Below, piece by piece: positions 7,454-16,078 of a stretch of DNA of 31,366 nt. The notes under the pieces are model-generated. The model made no database searches and was not told the origin of the DNA. It saw nothing but the letters and a program-made list of their open reading frames with translations. Within the stretch, counting starts at the first letter, position 1. Each line of letters begins with the position of its first letter. The translations under genes and the position numbers were made by a program. The DNA lies in NCBI GenBank assembly GCA_035527715.1, contig DATKZY010000112.1, forward strand, positions 1 through 31,366, given 5' to 3'. The DNA is from DSUN01 sp035527715. GTDB taxonomy: Bacteria > Planctomycetota > PUPC01 > DSUN01.

Positions 7454-10400
7454 TCCTGTCGCTCGCGTGCGTGGTGGCGTCGGCAGCCATCGGCGCGGAT
7501 TGGCCGATGTGGCGCGGCGACGCGAACCGCAGCGGGGCGTCGGCCGAGGCATTGCCCGAGACGCTTCACGCGCGATGGATGCGCAAGCTCGCGCTGCCGC
7601 GGCCCGCGTGGCCGAACGAGCCGCGGCTCCACTTCGACGCCTCCTATGAGCCTGTCGTGCTGGGCAAGGCGCTCTTCCTCGGCTCGCCCAACGATGCCAC
7701 ACTGACAGCCTACAGCACCGAGACGGGCAAGCGGCTGTGGACGTTCCTCGCGGGCGGCCCGGTGCGGCTGGCGCCCGTGGCGTGGGGCGGCCGCGTCTGC
7801 TTCGGCTCCGACGACGGGTTCCTCTACTGCCTCGATGCGGCGAGCGGCGCGCTGCGTTGGAAGGCCCGCGGCGCGCCCGACGAGCGGCCCGACCGCCGCC
7901 ACCTCGGCAACGCCCGCCTCATCTCCTTCTGGCCGGTGCGCGGCGGGCCCGTCCTCGCCGACGGCACGATCTACTTCGGGGCCGGCCTCTGGCCGACCCT
8001 CGGCGTGTTCGTCGTCGCCGTCGAGGCCGAGAGCGGCCGCGTGCTCTGGCGCAACGCCGAGGCCAACCTGATCGAGAAGGTGCGGATTGACCACAACGAG
8101 CTGTCCGACACGGGCCTCTCGCCGCAGGGCTACCTCGTCGTCGCCGGCGACCTGCTGCTCGTGCCGAACGGCCGCTCGATGCCCGCCGTGCTCGACCGCA
8201 AGACGGGCAAGGTGCTCCGCTACATCCAGGGCTACCGCCACGGCGATTGCCGCGTGGCCGCGATGGGCAGCCTCGCCTTCGTCGGCCGGGCGGGGGCGGT
8301 GGACATCTCGACCGGCCGCGAGGTCGGCAGCCGCTTCGGCGAGGCGGGCGACGACGCGCCGAAACGCTTCGACGTCAAGAAAGTGCACCTGTTCGAGGGG
8401 CCGATCTTCCCCTACAAGATGCAGCCCGGCCTCTCCGCCTGGTCGGCGCTCGAGCGCGGGGTCGTCTACGGCTCGCAGCAAGGCGTCTTCTACGCCTACG
8501 ACCTCACGCGCCCTGCGGTCTCGGAATACGAGACGAAGCTGCACGGCACCCACCCGGCCCGGCCCTGGCGCTGGGACCTGCCCGAGTTGTGGAAGCTCGC
8601 GACCGAGCACGCGAAGGGCAAGCCCGCGAGCGACGCGTTGATCAAAGCGGGCAGCCGCCTCTATGGCCACGCTGGCAAGACCCTTCTCGCCGTCGAGCTT
8701 CCTGCCGAGGGCGCCCAGCCGAAGGTCGCCTGGCAGCATGCCCTCGACGGCACGCCGACCTCGATGCTCGCGGCCGACGGCAAGCTCTTCGTCGCCACGA
8801 AGGAGGGCGCTCTCCACTGCTTCGCCGGCGAGAAGGCCGAGATGCCGAACCACCCGTTCGGGACCGCGCCGCTCCCCAAGGCCGACGATGCGTGGACCCG
8901 AAGGACCGCCGACATCCTCAAGGCGAGCGGCGCGCACGAGGGCTACGCCCTCGTCCTGGGCCTTGGCACGGGGCGGCTCTTCCAGGAGTTGCTCCTCCAG
9001 TCGAATCTGCGGATCATCGGCGTGGACGCCGATGCGGCGAAGGTGCGCGCGCTGCACGAGCGGCTTGTTGACGCGGGCGTCTACGGCACGCGGGCCGAGT
9101 TGTTCGTGGGCGACCCCTTCGAGTTCCCCTTCCCGCCCTATCTCGCCAGCCTGATCGTCTCCGAGCAGGGCTTCCCGAGCAAGGCCGTGATGGACAGGCT
9201 CCTCAATGCGCTGCGGCCGTACGGCGGCGCGCTCTGCCTCGATGCCGACGACGTCAGCGACGCCTCGGTGCTCCGGCGCGATGGGCCGCTGCCCGGGTCG
9301 GCGGCGTGGACGCACGAGTGCGCCGACGCGGCGCGGTCCTACTTCTCGAAGGACCAGCTCGTCAAGCCGCCGCTGGGCATCCTCTGGTACGGGCAGGAGG
9401 GCGAGAACGAATTCTGGTCGAACAACGACTACGGCATCGGCGTGAAGTCGCAGGTGGTGGGCGGGCGCGTCTTCGCCTTCTCGCTGCCGATGCGGGCGCT
9501 CTTCGCCTACGACGCCTACACGGGCCGCCACCTGTGGAAGGCCAAGGCCGACCCGTTCACCCGCTTCGCCGCGCTGCCCGACGGCATCTACGTGGCCGCG
9601 GGCGACGCCTGCACGGTCCTCGACCCCGCGACCGGCGCCGAGCGGGTAAAGTTCACCTACAAGGCGGCCGATGAGAAGGACCGCAAGCCCCTCGTCTCCG
9701 ACATCCGGGTGGGCGACGACACGATCCTCATCGCCGTGGCCTTCGAGAAGGTGCGGGCCATCGAGAAGGGGCTGTGGGACAGCACGCTCCTCGTCGCCCT
9801 CGACCGCAAGACCGGCGCGACGCTCTGGACGCGGCGGGCGAAGCACCGCTTCAACAACAATGCCCTCGCCCTCGGCGGCGGAAGCGTGTTCGTCGTTGAT
9901 TCCGCCCCGCCGAACCAGGCGGTCGCGCCGCAGGACCCGAAGGGCGCGCCGAAGGCCATGCCCTCCGAGGTCCTCGCCCTCGACGCCCGCACGGGCGCCG
10001 TGCGATGGAGCACCGCGGTCGAGCACCGCGCCGGCGGCATGGGCTCCTGGCTCGCCGTGCGCAGCAACGACGACTGGCTCGCGAGCTGCGACGGCCTGGG
10101 GCTGCTGCTCGCGGGCAAGCTCGGCCAGGCCCGCGCCTTCGAGGCCGCCAGCGGCAAGCTGGCCTGGGAGGGCCGCGTCGGCGCGCAGCCCCTCATCCTC
10201 CGGGGCGACACCTTCGTGGACCAGGGAGGCAACGTGTTCGATGCGCGCACCGGGGGCGCCCAGGGCAGCGTGCCGCTCTCGCCGCGCGGCGGCTGCAACT
10301 ACGCCGTCGGCAGCCAGCACCTCTTCTACCTGCGCGACCGCACGGTCTGCTACGTGGACCCGCTGACGCGCGTCCGCCATCACGTGCGGAACGCGCGGTC

Positions 10401-10584
10401 GGGATGCTCCAACAGCCTCATCGCGGCCGACGGCATCCTCAGCGTGCCGAACTACACGGTCGGCTGCGTGTGCAACTACCCGATTCGCTGCTCGTTCGCG
10501 ATGGTCCACATGCCCGAGGTGGCCGACTGGGCCGGCACGACGCCGGTGCGCCTGGGGCCCGCCGCCCTCGCGCCTGCGCGATAG
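7435..10584 (+). CDS. Secreted PQQ-like beta-propeller protein with an embedded class I methyltransferase domain
   Basis: 1049 aa from ATG 7435 with AAGGAGA at 7424-7430. Residues 1-21 form a signal peptide (ending AAIGA-D). ADWPMWRGDANRSG marks the start of a PQQ/quinoprotein-like beta-propeller. Blade repeats such as LYCLDAASGALRWKA and VVAVEAESGRVLWRN run to about residue 470. Residues about 490-605 form a Rossmann methyltransferase-like domain, with LGLGTGRL (about 508-515) as the SAM-binding motif I and IIGVDAD as the acidic strand-2 motif. A second propeller half follows from about 640 to the end. Enzymatic PQQ binding is not evident; such propellers often serve as scaffolds. A methyltransferase fold in a predicted exported protein is odd, since SAM is cytoplasmic. 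Coupled to the rhamnosidase gene. Function unknown. Confidence 0.85.
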   Translation: MRAFRLILSLACVVASAAIGADWPMWRGDANRSGASAEALPETLHARWMRKLALPRPAWPNEPRLHFDASYEPVVLGKALFLGSPNDATLTAYSTETGKRLWTFLAGGPVRLAPVAWGGRVCFGSDDGFLYCLDAASGALRWKARGAPDERPDRRHLGNARLISFWPVRGGPVLADGTIYFGAGLWPTLGVFVVAVEAESGRVLWRNAEANLIEKVRIDHNELSDTGLSPQGYLVVAGDLLLVPNGRSMPAVLDRKTGKVLRYIQGYRHGDCRVAAMGSLAFVGRAGAVDISTGREVGSRFGEAGDDAPKRFDVKKVHLFEGPIFPYKMQPGLSAWSALERGVVYGSQQGVFYAYDLTRPAVSEYETKLHGTHPARPWRWDLPELWKLATEHAKGKPASDALIKAGSRLYGHAGKTLLAVELPAEGAQPKVAWQHALDGTPTSMLAADGKLFVATKEGALHCFAGEKAEMPNHPFGTAPLPKADDAWTRRTADILKASGAHEGYALVLGLGTGRLFQELLLQSNLRIIGVDADAAKVRALHERLVDAGVYGTRAELFVGDPFEFPFPPYLASLIVSEQGFPSKAVMDRLLNALRPYGGALCLDADDVSDASVLRRDGPLPGSAAWTHECADAARSYFSKDQLVKPPLGILWYGQEGENEFWSNNDYGIGVKSQVVGGRVFAFSLPMRALFAYDAYTGRHLWKAKADPFTRFAALPDGIYVAAGDACTVLDPATGAERVKFTYKAADEKDRKPLVSDIRVGDDTILIAVAFEKVRAIEKGLWDSTLLVALDRKTGATLWTRRAKHRFNNNALALGGGSVFVVDSAPPNQAVAPQDPKGAPKAMPSEVLALDARTGAVRWSTAVEHRAGGMGSWLAVRSNDDWLASCDGLGLLLAGKLGQARAFEAASGKLAWEGRVGAQPLILRGDTFVDQGGNVFDARTGGAQGSVPLSPRGGCNYAVGSQHLFYLRDRTVCYVDPLTRVRHHVRNARSGCSNSLIAADGILSVPNYTVGCVCNYPIRCSFAMVHMPEVADWAGTTPVRLGPAALAPAR

Positions 10585-10639
10585 GTTTCAATCACCCCTG
10601 CGGGGCTCCGGGGGTGGGGTGGGGGTGCCCAACACCTTC

Positions 10640-10686
10640 CCACAGGCTTGCGCCTGTGGCTACTGCCAAACGCCCTGACGGGCTGG
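10640..10686. repeat. REP-like two-hairpin unit
   Basis: Hairpin CACAGGC/GCCTGTG (10641-10658) is followed by CTACTGCCAAACG and a CCCTGACGGG hairpin, the same plan as at 4484 and 11055. It lies between the PQQ gene and the broken Y1 transposase. The rest of 10585-10786 holds G-rich spacer and the leader repeat at 10753. Confidence 0.7.
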
Positions 10687-10752
10687 GAGGCGGTTGAGGT
10701 CCCGGCCTCGCCAGGGGCGTGTGTGAGGAATCGGGGACGCAGGCACGGCATG

Positions 10753-10789
10753 GAGCCCCTTCAGGGGCGATTGAGGGGAACCACGAATG
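10753..10789 (+). repeat. Duplicated leader: CCCC-TTCA-GGGG hairpin plus ribosome site (copy 1)
   Basis: The segment GAGCCCCTTCAGGGGCG, then an A/T-rich step, then TGAGGGGAACCACGAATG, is nearly identical to the one at 11275-11310. Each copy places a small hairpin and a GAGG-type ribosome site directly before a start codon, here that of the Y1 transposase remnant. The motif also resembles arms within the 24833-25087 element. Confidence 0.65.
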
Positions 10790-11206
10790 GGACACACGTA
10801 TGCGAGCCTGCTCGTGCACGTCATTTTCAGCACCAAGGGTCGCCGGCCCTTGATTGCCACTTCGTTCCGCCAACGGCTCTACGAGTACATGGCGGGCGTG
10901 GCACGCCAGGAGTTCGGGCGGGCGTTGACCATCGGCGGCACCGACAACCACATCCATAGTCTGTTGTCGATCGGAACCAACATCTCGGTCGGCGATGTCA
11001 TGAGCAAGTGGAAGAGCTTGTCTTCCGGCTGGGTGCACAAGGCATTCCCGGAGTCCACGGGCTTGCGCCCGTGGCTACTACCAAACGCCCCTGACGGGGC
11101 TACGACCCGCCTCGGTTCCCAGCCCGTCAGGCCGTTTGACAGTAGCTCGCGCCCGTGGCTACTACCAAATGCCCCTGGCGGGGCTCAAACCCGCGCGGTC
11201 TCCTAG
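10787..11206 (+). pseudogene. Truncated Y1 (IS200/IS605, REP-associated) transposase
   Basis: ATG 10787 with GAGGGG upstream opens a frame of 139 codons, but transposase similarity ends near residue 89 (about 11054). The kept part has HVIFSTKGRRPLI at the N-terminus and GGTDNHIHSLLS (about residues 50-61), containing the His-x-His of the HUH nuclease, then WKSLSSGWVHKAFPE. After that the frame runs into a REP-like unit and translates repeat DNA to a stop at 11204-11206. The C-terminal helix with the catalytic Tyr is missing, so it should be inactive. Y1 transposases of this type are known to be linked to REP sequences, and this one is surrounded by REP-like units. Confidence 0.8.
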
Positions 11207-11250
11207 CCCGATAGGGCGTCTGGCAGTAGCCACGTGGCGCAAGCCCGTGG
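11055..11250. repeat. Cluster of REP-like units in both orientations
   Basis: Unit 11055-11102 is forward: arms CCACGGGC/GCCCGTGG, CTACTACCAAACG, then CCCC-TGA-CGGGG. Segment 11121-11147 is a partial reverse unit (GACAGTAG), 11150-11186 a partial forward unit (CCCGTGGCTACTACCAAATG) and 11205-11250 a reverse unit (CAGTAGCCACGTGG, then a hairpin). The cluster starts exactly where the transposase similarity stops, so it arrived by insertion or replaced the 3' end of that gene. Together with the 11275 leader it fills the gap before the hydrolase gene. Confidence 0.75.
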
Positions 11251-11274
11251 ACGCGCGGAGGCAAACATCAGCCC

Positions 11275-11310
11275 GAGCCCCTTCAGGGGCGTATGAGGAG
11301 AAGCACGATG
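11275..11310 (+). repeat. Duplicated leader (copy 2), supplying the ribosome site of the hydrolase gene
   Basis: GAGCCCCTTCAGGGGCG followed by ATGAGGAGAAGCACGATG matches the leader at 10753-10789 with few changes. The GAGGAG used by the hydrolase gene lies inside it. Either a repeat inserted just before the gene, or the two genes share a recombined 5' region. Confidence 0.65.
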
Positions 11311-13422
11311 AACCATTCGGTTGGCGCTGTCCTCGCGTTCGCCATCGCCACGTCGTTGGCCCTCCTCGCCGCGGAGCGGCAGGTGAGCATCGAGGCGGGC
11401 GCGAAGCAGGTGAAGCGCCTGGCGAAGATCGAGTTCACGATCACCACCAACGTAGCCGCCGAGAACCCCTACGACGCCGCCGAGATTGACGTGTCGCTCG
11501 AGCTCACCGCGCCGAGCGGCAAGAAGCTCGTCTATCCCGCCTTCTGGTTCCAGCCCGTCGAGCGCGAGCAGCGGCAGCACAGCGGCCGGCAGACCGAATG
11601 GCTCTACCCCAGCGGCGCGCCCGGCTGGCGGGCGCGCTTCACGCCGACGGAGGTCGGAAACTGGTCGGCCGTCGCCGCCGTGACCACGCGCGAGGGCACG
11701 GTCCGCTCGGGCCCCGTGGCCTTCGAGTGCATGCCCGCCGAGGGCAAGGGCTTCGTGCGTGTCTCGGCCAGGGACCCCCGCTTCCTGGAGTTCACCGACG
11801 GCTCGCCCTTCTTCCCCGTCGGGCAGAATGTGGCCTTCATCACCGACACGTACAAGCAGGGCGAGATGCTCCAACGCCTCGGCGAGAACGGCGCGAACTA
11901 CGTGCGCATCTGGTGCTGCTGCTGCGACTGGGCGATGGGCATCGAGGCCCGCAAGAGCGGCTGGGCGCGCTCCTGGGCCTGGTTCCCACCCATCCTGGCC
12001 ATGCCCGACCAGGACGGCTACAACTCCGACGACCGCTGCGTGGGCGCGAGCGGCGAGGCCGACACGACCCTCGCCTTCCAGCCCACCCGCCCCCTCGCCG
12101 TGAAGCCGAACACGAAGTACCGCCTCACGGGCAAGCTGCGGACGAACACGGGCGTCGGCATCCTCCTCGACCTCGGCGGCGGCTCGAAGGACCCCATCGT
12201 CCTCAAGGGCGGCAAGGGCTGGACGCCTTTCCAGCACGACTTCACGACGCGCGACAGCCAGTGGTGGCTCGACCGCCTGGCCTTCCGCTCCATCGCCAAG
12301 TGCACGATGTACCTCCGCGACCTGTCGCTCAGGGAGGTGGCCGGCAGCGCCGAGCTGCTCTGGGAGGCCGACGCCAACCGCCCGCTCCTCGGCTGGTACA
12401 ACCAGCTCGACTGCCGCATGCTCGACGCCCTCGTCGAGACCGCCGAGCAGAGCGGCCTCTACCTTCAGCTCACGATGTTCACCCGCGACCACTACATGAA
12501 GCTCCTGCGGCGGCCCAGCAGCCGCCAGTACGACACGGCCCTGGAGCACGGCCGAAACCTGGTGCGTTACTTCGTCGCCCGCTGGGGCTACTCGGCCCAC
12601 GTCGCCGCCTGGGAGTACTCGAACGAACAGGACCCCGGCCTGCCCACCGAGCGCTTCTACACCGAGCTGGGCGAGCTGTTCGAGAAGCTGGACCCCGCCC
12701 GCCGCATCCGCTGCAACAGCACCTGGCACGCGCCCTCGCGCGACTACAGGCACCCGAAGCTCGACACCGCCGACATGCACTGGTACATGCGCCCGCCCGA
12801 GAAGGAGTTGTTCAAGGACGCCGTGGCCGGCGTGCTCTCGCGCGTGAAGGCCGCCCGCGAGGCCGCGCCCTCGAAGCCCGTGCTCTTCACCGAGTTCGGC
12901 CTCGCCGACGACAAGTTCATGCGCGCGCCCGAGTACGACAAGGACACAGATTACACCCACCTCCACAACGCCCTCTGGGCCTCCGCCCTCTCCGGCATGT
13001 CCAGCACCGTGATGAGCTGGTGGTGGGACGACGTGCACAAGAAGAACCAGTACCACCACTACAAGCCCGTGTCGGCCTTCGTCGCCGACATCCCGTACAC
13101 GACGGCGAGGCTCCGCGCGGCGACGGCCACCGTGGACAAGGGGCTGCGCCTCGTCGGCCTTCAGGGCGACGCGTGCGCCTACGTCTGGCTCTCCGACCCG
13201 CAGTCCACCTGGTGGAAGATTCACAACGAGGGCGCGAAGCCTGCCGAGATCCGCGGCGCCACGCTCACCCTCCAGGGCCTCGCCCCCGGCAACTACCAGG
13301 TCGAGTGGTGGAACACCTGGGACGGCAAGCCGCTCGGAACCGGCAAGGTCGCCGCGCGGGACGCCCTGACCCTCCAGATTCCCGCGTTCTCCCGAGACAT
13401 CGCGGTCAAGATCACTCGGTAA
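11308..13422 (+). CDS. Secreted DUF5060-containing TIM-barrel glycoside hydrolase
   Basis: 704 aa. ATG 11308 is preferred over ATG 11293 because GAGGAG (11295-11300) is correctly spaced for it. Residues 1-21 are a signal peptide (ending LLAAE). A beta-sandwich resembling DUF5060 occupies about 22-150 (VSIEAGAK...YPAFWFQP). The barrel starts at FLEFTDGSPFFPVGQN, a phrase common in GH5/GH140-like enzymes. WEYSNEQDP places the likely acid/base at E440, and VLFTEFG places the likely nucleophile at E529. An inserted beta domain lies at about 245-345. The C-terminal strands (residues 620-704) resemble accessory domains. Role: hydrolysis of a plant or algal polysaccharide outside the cytoplasm. The exact GH family is uncertain. 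A cluster of four consecutive Cys (IWCCCCDW) is unusual. Confidence 0.8.
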   Translation: MNHSVGAVLAFAIATSLALLAAERQVSIEAGAKQVKRLAKIEFTITTNVAAENPYDAAEIDVSLELTAPSGKKLVYPAFWFQPVEREQRQHSGRQTEWLYPSGAPGWRARFTPTEVGNWSAVAAVTTREGTVRSGPVAFECMPAEGKGFVRVSARDPRFLEFTDGSPFFPVGQNVAFITDTYKQGEMLQRLGENGANYVRIWCCCCDWAMGIEARKSGWARSWAWFPPILAMPDQDGYNSDDRCVGASGEADTTLAFQPTRPLAVKPNTKYRLTGKLRTNTGVGILLDLGGGSKDPIVLKGGKGWTPFQHDFTTRDSQWWLDRLAFRSIAKCTMYLRDLSLREVAGSAELLWEADANRPLLGWYNQLDCRMLDALVETAEQSGLYLQLTMFTRDHYMKLLRRPSSRQYDTALEHGRNLVRYFVARWGYSAHVAAWEYSNEQDPGLPTERFYTELGELFEKLDPARRIRCNSTWHAPSRDYRHPKLDTADMHWYMRPPEKELFKDAVAGVLSRVKAAREAAPSKPVLFTEFGLADDKFMRAPEYDKDTDYTHLHNALWASALSGMSSTVMSWWWDDVHKKNQYHHYKPVSAFVADIPYTTARLRAATATVDKGLRLVGLQGDACAYVWLSDPQSTWWKIHNEGAKPAEIRGATLTLQGLAPGNYQVEWWNTWDGKPLGTGKVAARDALTLQIPAFSRDIAVKITR

Positions 13423-13435
13423 CGGAGGAGAAGCA

Positions 13436-14410
13436 ATGCTCGCTCGCGGCGGGATCATCCTTGCCCTCCTGGCCTGCCTGGCCGGGGCCGAGGAACGAAA
13501 GGAGCGGGGCTTGACCCGGGATGAGATCAAGGCGGGAGAGTTCACGCTCCGCAGCAAGCGCCTGGCGGCGACGCTCATGGTGCCCGGCCAGCCGTCGTCG
13601 GCCTACGCCGGCCAGCGGTTCGAGAGCGGCGGGGTCGTTCTCCAGGTGACCCTCGACGGCAGGCACACGTTCCTGGGCAAGGAGCCGCGGGGCGAGCGCC
13701 TCGGCGGCTTCGGCCTCATCGAGGAGATGGGCATCAGCCAGGCCGTCGGCTACGACGAGGCCAGGCCCGGCGAGCCCTTCCTCAAGCTCGGCGTCGGCCT
13801 GCTCAAGCGGGGCAAGGAGCCGAAGTACTCCTTCTACCCGCCCTGCCCCGAGGTCGAGCGCTTCCCGTGGGAGGTGACGGTCATGGCCAGGGAGGCCACC
13901 TTCGTCCAGGTCGGCAGGCCCTTCCGCGGCATGGCCTATCGCTACGAGAAACGCATCGCCCTCGACGCCGCGGAGCCGATCCTCCGCATCGAGCACGCCC
14001 TCGCGAGCACGGGCGAGAAGCCGATTGCCACCGATCAGTACTGCCACGACTTCTTCACCTTCGACGGCGCGGCGCCCGGCCCCGACTACGTGGTGACGAC
14101 GGGCTTCCCGCTGGAGGCCGAGCTGGAGGCGAAGGCCCCGATGGTCGTGGCAGGCAAGGCCCTGACCTTCAACGCGATGGTCAAGGGGGGCACCTACGCC
14201 CGCTTCCGCGGCGCGCCGAACACGCAGGGCGAGCAGTTCCGCATCCGCAACAAGGCGAACGGCTTGGAGGTAGCTGTCGCGGGCGACTTCCCTGTCTCCA
14301 CCTTCGCCTACTACGCCGACCAGTTGGCCGCCAGCCCGGAAGCCTACTGCGCCGTCACCGTCAAGCCCGGCGAAACGTTCCGCTGGACGCGCACCTACAC
14401 GTTCAAGTGA
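13436..14410 (+). CDS. Secreted galactose-mutarotase-like protein
   Basis: 324 aa starting 13 bp after the hydrolase stop, with GGAGGAG at 13424-13430, so the two are an operon. Residues 1-18 are a signal peptide (LACLAGA-E). The remainder is beta-rich and resembles the aldose-1-epimerase/galactose mutarotase superfamily: FESGGVVLQV, GGFGLIEE, FRGMAYRYEKRIALD, and a conserved-looking DQYCHDFFTFDG (about residue 200). Superfamily members bind sugars and either interconvert anomers or help process polysaccharides. The catalytic His/Glu pair cannot be assigned with confidence. Context supports a sugar-related role. Confidence 0.7.
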   Translation: MLARGGIILALLACLAGAEERKERGLTRDEIKAGEFTLRSKRLAATLMVPGQPSSAYAGQRFESGGVVLQVTLDGRHTFLGKEPRGERLGGFGLIEEMGISQAVGYDEARPGEPFLKLGVGLLKRGKEPKYSFYPPCPEVERFPWEVTVMAREATFVQVGRPFRGMAYRYEKRIALDAAEPILRIEHALASTGEKPIATDQYCHDFFTFDGAAPGPDYVVTTGFPLEAELEAKAPMVVAGKALTFNAMVKGGTYARFRGAPNTQGEQFRIRNKANGLEVAVAGDFPVSTFAYYADQLAASPEAYCAVTVKPGETFRWTRTYTFK

Positions 14411-14422
14411 GGGACTTCCCCT

Positions 14423-15544
14423 ATGCGGATCAGCTTTCATGGGCGGCTGGTGGACGAGCCGGAGATTCGCGCCGGCTTCATCGGCTGCGGCTCCCACTCG
14501 TTCCGCAACATCTACCCGACGTTTCAGTTCGCCCCCGTGAAGCTGGTGGCGACGTGCGACCTCGACGTCGCGCGGGCCGAGGCGTTCGCCGCGAAGTTCG
14601 GCGCCCAGGCCGCCTATGCCGACTACCACGCCATGCTCGAGCGCGAGGAGCTGGACGCCGTGTTCCTCGTCGTCGGCTACGACGAGCAGGGCCGGCCGCT
14701 CTACCCGCGTATCGCGACGGACTGCCTGAACGCCGGCCGCCACGTTTGGATGGAGAAGCCGCCCGCCGCGACCTGTGCCGAGATCGAGGCGATGCAGCAG
14801 GCCGCCGAGCGCAGCGGCAAGACCGCCATGGTCGGGCTGAAGAAGATGTTCTTCCCCGCCAATGAGAAGGCGAAGGAGCTGATGTCGGCCCCCGACTTCG
14901 GCCGCACCGCGCTCGCCCTGCTCCAGTACCCGCAATATGTGCCGACGCGGGACGAGCTGGCGCGCTACCTCGGCGGCGAGAGGGTGGGGGGCGCGGTGTC
15001 GTTCCTCGACCACTTGTGCCATCCCGCCTCCCTCATGGTCTTCCTGCTCGGCATGCCATCGAGCCTCTACTACGAGCGGAGCGAGACGGGCGCCGGCGTC
15101 GCCACGTTCCGCTTCGAGTCGGGCGCCGTCGCCTCGCTCGCCTTCACCCATGGCTCCTCGCGCAACGGCGGGATGGAACGGACGACGATCGTCTCGGACT
15201 CGGGGAAGCACATCGAGGTGGACAACAACCTCCGCGTCAGCTACCACCGCACGCCGCCGTCCGAGCCGGGCACGGGCTACGGCAGTGCGCCGAGCTTCTA
15301 CACGGGCTCGCCCGAACAGGTCACGGCGGCCTGGGAGCCGGAGTTCTCGCTCGGCCAGCTCTACAACAAGGGGTTGTTCCTGCTGGGCTACTACGGCGAG
15401 GTGAACGAGTTCGCCCGCTCGATCCTCGAGCAGCGCCCGCCCGTCAAGGGCACCCTCGAGCAGGCCTGGCAGGTCACCCGCCTCTTCGAGGCATTCGCCG
15501 AAGGCCAGGGGAAGGCCATCTTGCTCCAGGCGCTTCCGGCATGA
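14423..15544 (+). CDS. Gfo/Idh/MocA-family NAD(P)-dependent oxidoreductase
   Basis: 373 aa beginning 12 bp after the mutarotase-like gene; a weak GAGGGA lies upstream. The N-terminal Rossmann fold has GFIGCGSHS (18-26) as the dinucleotide loop. E111-K112-P113 in MEKPPAAT is the family's EKP motif with the conserved Lys. VGLKKMFFPA and the C-terminal alpha/beta domain follow, including the FLDHLCHP segment that may hold a catalytic His. These enzymes oxidise or reduce sugars, inositols and amino sugars in the cytoplasm. In this operon it plausibly converts a sugar released by the hydrolases. Substrate unknown. Confidence 0.88.
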   Translation: MRISFHGRLVDEPEIRAGFIGCGSHSFRNIYPTFQFAPVKLVATCDLDVARAEAFAAKFGAQAAYADYHAMLEREELDAVFLVVGYDEQGRPLYPRIATDCLNAGRHVWMEKPPAATCAEIEAMQQAAERSGKTAMVGLKKMFFPANEKAKELMSAPDFGRTALALLQYPQYVPTRDELARYLGGERVGGAVSFLDHLCHPASLMVFLLGMPSSLYYERSETGAGVATFRFESGAVASLAFTHGSSRNGGMERTTIVSDSGKHIEVDNNLRVSYHRTPPSEPGTGYGSAPSFYTGSPEQVTAAWEPEFSLGQLYNKGLFLLGYYGEVNEFARSILEQRPPVKGTLEQAWQVTRLFEAFAEGQGKAILLQALPA

Positions 15545-15572
15545 CTGTCAGTTTTGCCCGCGTCCTGGCAGG

Positions 15573-15643
15573 GGATGAATGGATGAATGGACGGGTGGAT
15601 GGATGCCTGACAATCATCCATTCATCCAATCATCCACCCATCC
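15573..15643. repeat. GGATGAATGGATG / CATCCATTCATCC inverted minisatellite
   Basis: Short (GGATGAAT)-type tandem copies at 15573-15605 face complementary (CATCCATT)-type copies at 15615-15643, so the stretch can form a long imperfect hairpin. A related single-orientation run lies at 23949-23973. It sits between the oxidoreductase and cupin genes and could act as a terminator, or simply be a simple-sequence repeat. Confidence 0.6.
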
Positions 15644-15683
15644 TCTTCGCTCGCGGCCAAAGGCCGCTTTAGGAGTCTAAGCA

Positions 15684-16049
15684 ATGACGAGCAGCACCCG
15701 CACGGCGGCCGAGGCCGCGGCCTGTCGTATCGAGGAGGATTGGGGCAGCCTCACGTGGCTGGCGGGGCGGAAGATCGGCAACGCCGAGGGGCTCACGCTT
15801 GGCCGCGTGGTCATCCAGCGCGGCCAGTCGAACCCGCGCCACAGCCACCCCAACTGCGAGGAGGCCCTCTACCTGCTCAAAGGCCGACTCCGCCACACGA
15901 TGGGCGACGAGGAAGTGACCCTCGAGCCGGGCGACACAATCGTCCTCGACGCGGCCGTGCCGCACAATGCCACCAGCATCGGCGACGAGGACGCCGACAT
16001 GATCGTCGCCTACTCCTCCGCCGACCGTGGCTTCCGCGCCGAGACCTGA
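15684..16049 (+). CDS. Small single-domain cupin
   Basis: 121 aa from ATG 15684 with AGGAG at 15671-15675. Cupin motif 1 is G48-x5... with H53-x-H55-x4-E60-x6-G67 (NPRHSHPNCEEALYLLKG). Motif 2 is G83...P93-H94-N95 (LEPGDTIVLDAAVPHN). The metal ligands H53, H55, E60 and H94 are all present, so a metal-binding beta-barrel is expected. Single cupins act as sugar isomerases, dioxygenases or ligand sensors. Following the sugar oxidoreductase in the same direction, it may assist in sugar metabolism, but the reaction cannot be named. Confidence 0.85.
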   Translation: MTSSTRTAAEAAACRIEEDWGSLTWLAGRKIGNAEGLTLGRVVIQRGQSNPRHSHPNCEEALYLLKGRLRHTMGDEEVTLEPGDTIVLDAAVPHNATSIGDEDADMIVAYSSADRGFRAET

Positions 16050-16078
16050 CCGACACCCCCACCCGGGCTCGAACACGA

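Noticed and set aside
11207..11292. Possible CRISPR-like array among the short repeats at 10.6-11.3 kb
   Set aside because: Units are in both orientations, unevenly spaced, and have internal hairpins; no cas genes. They fit REP-like elements instead.
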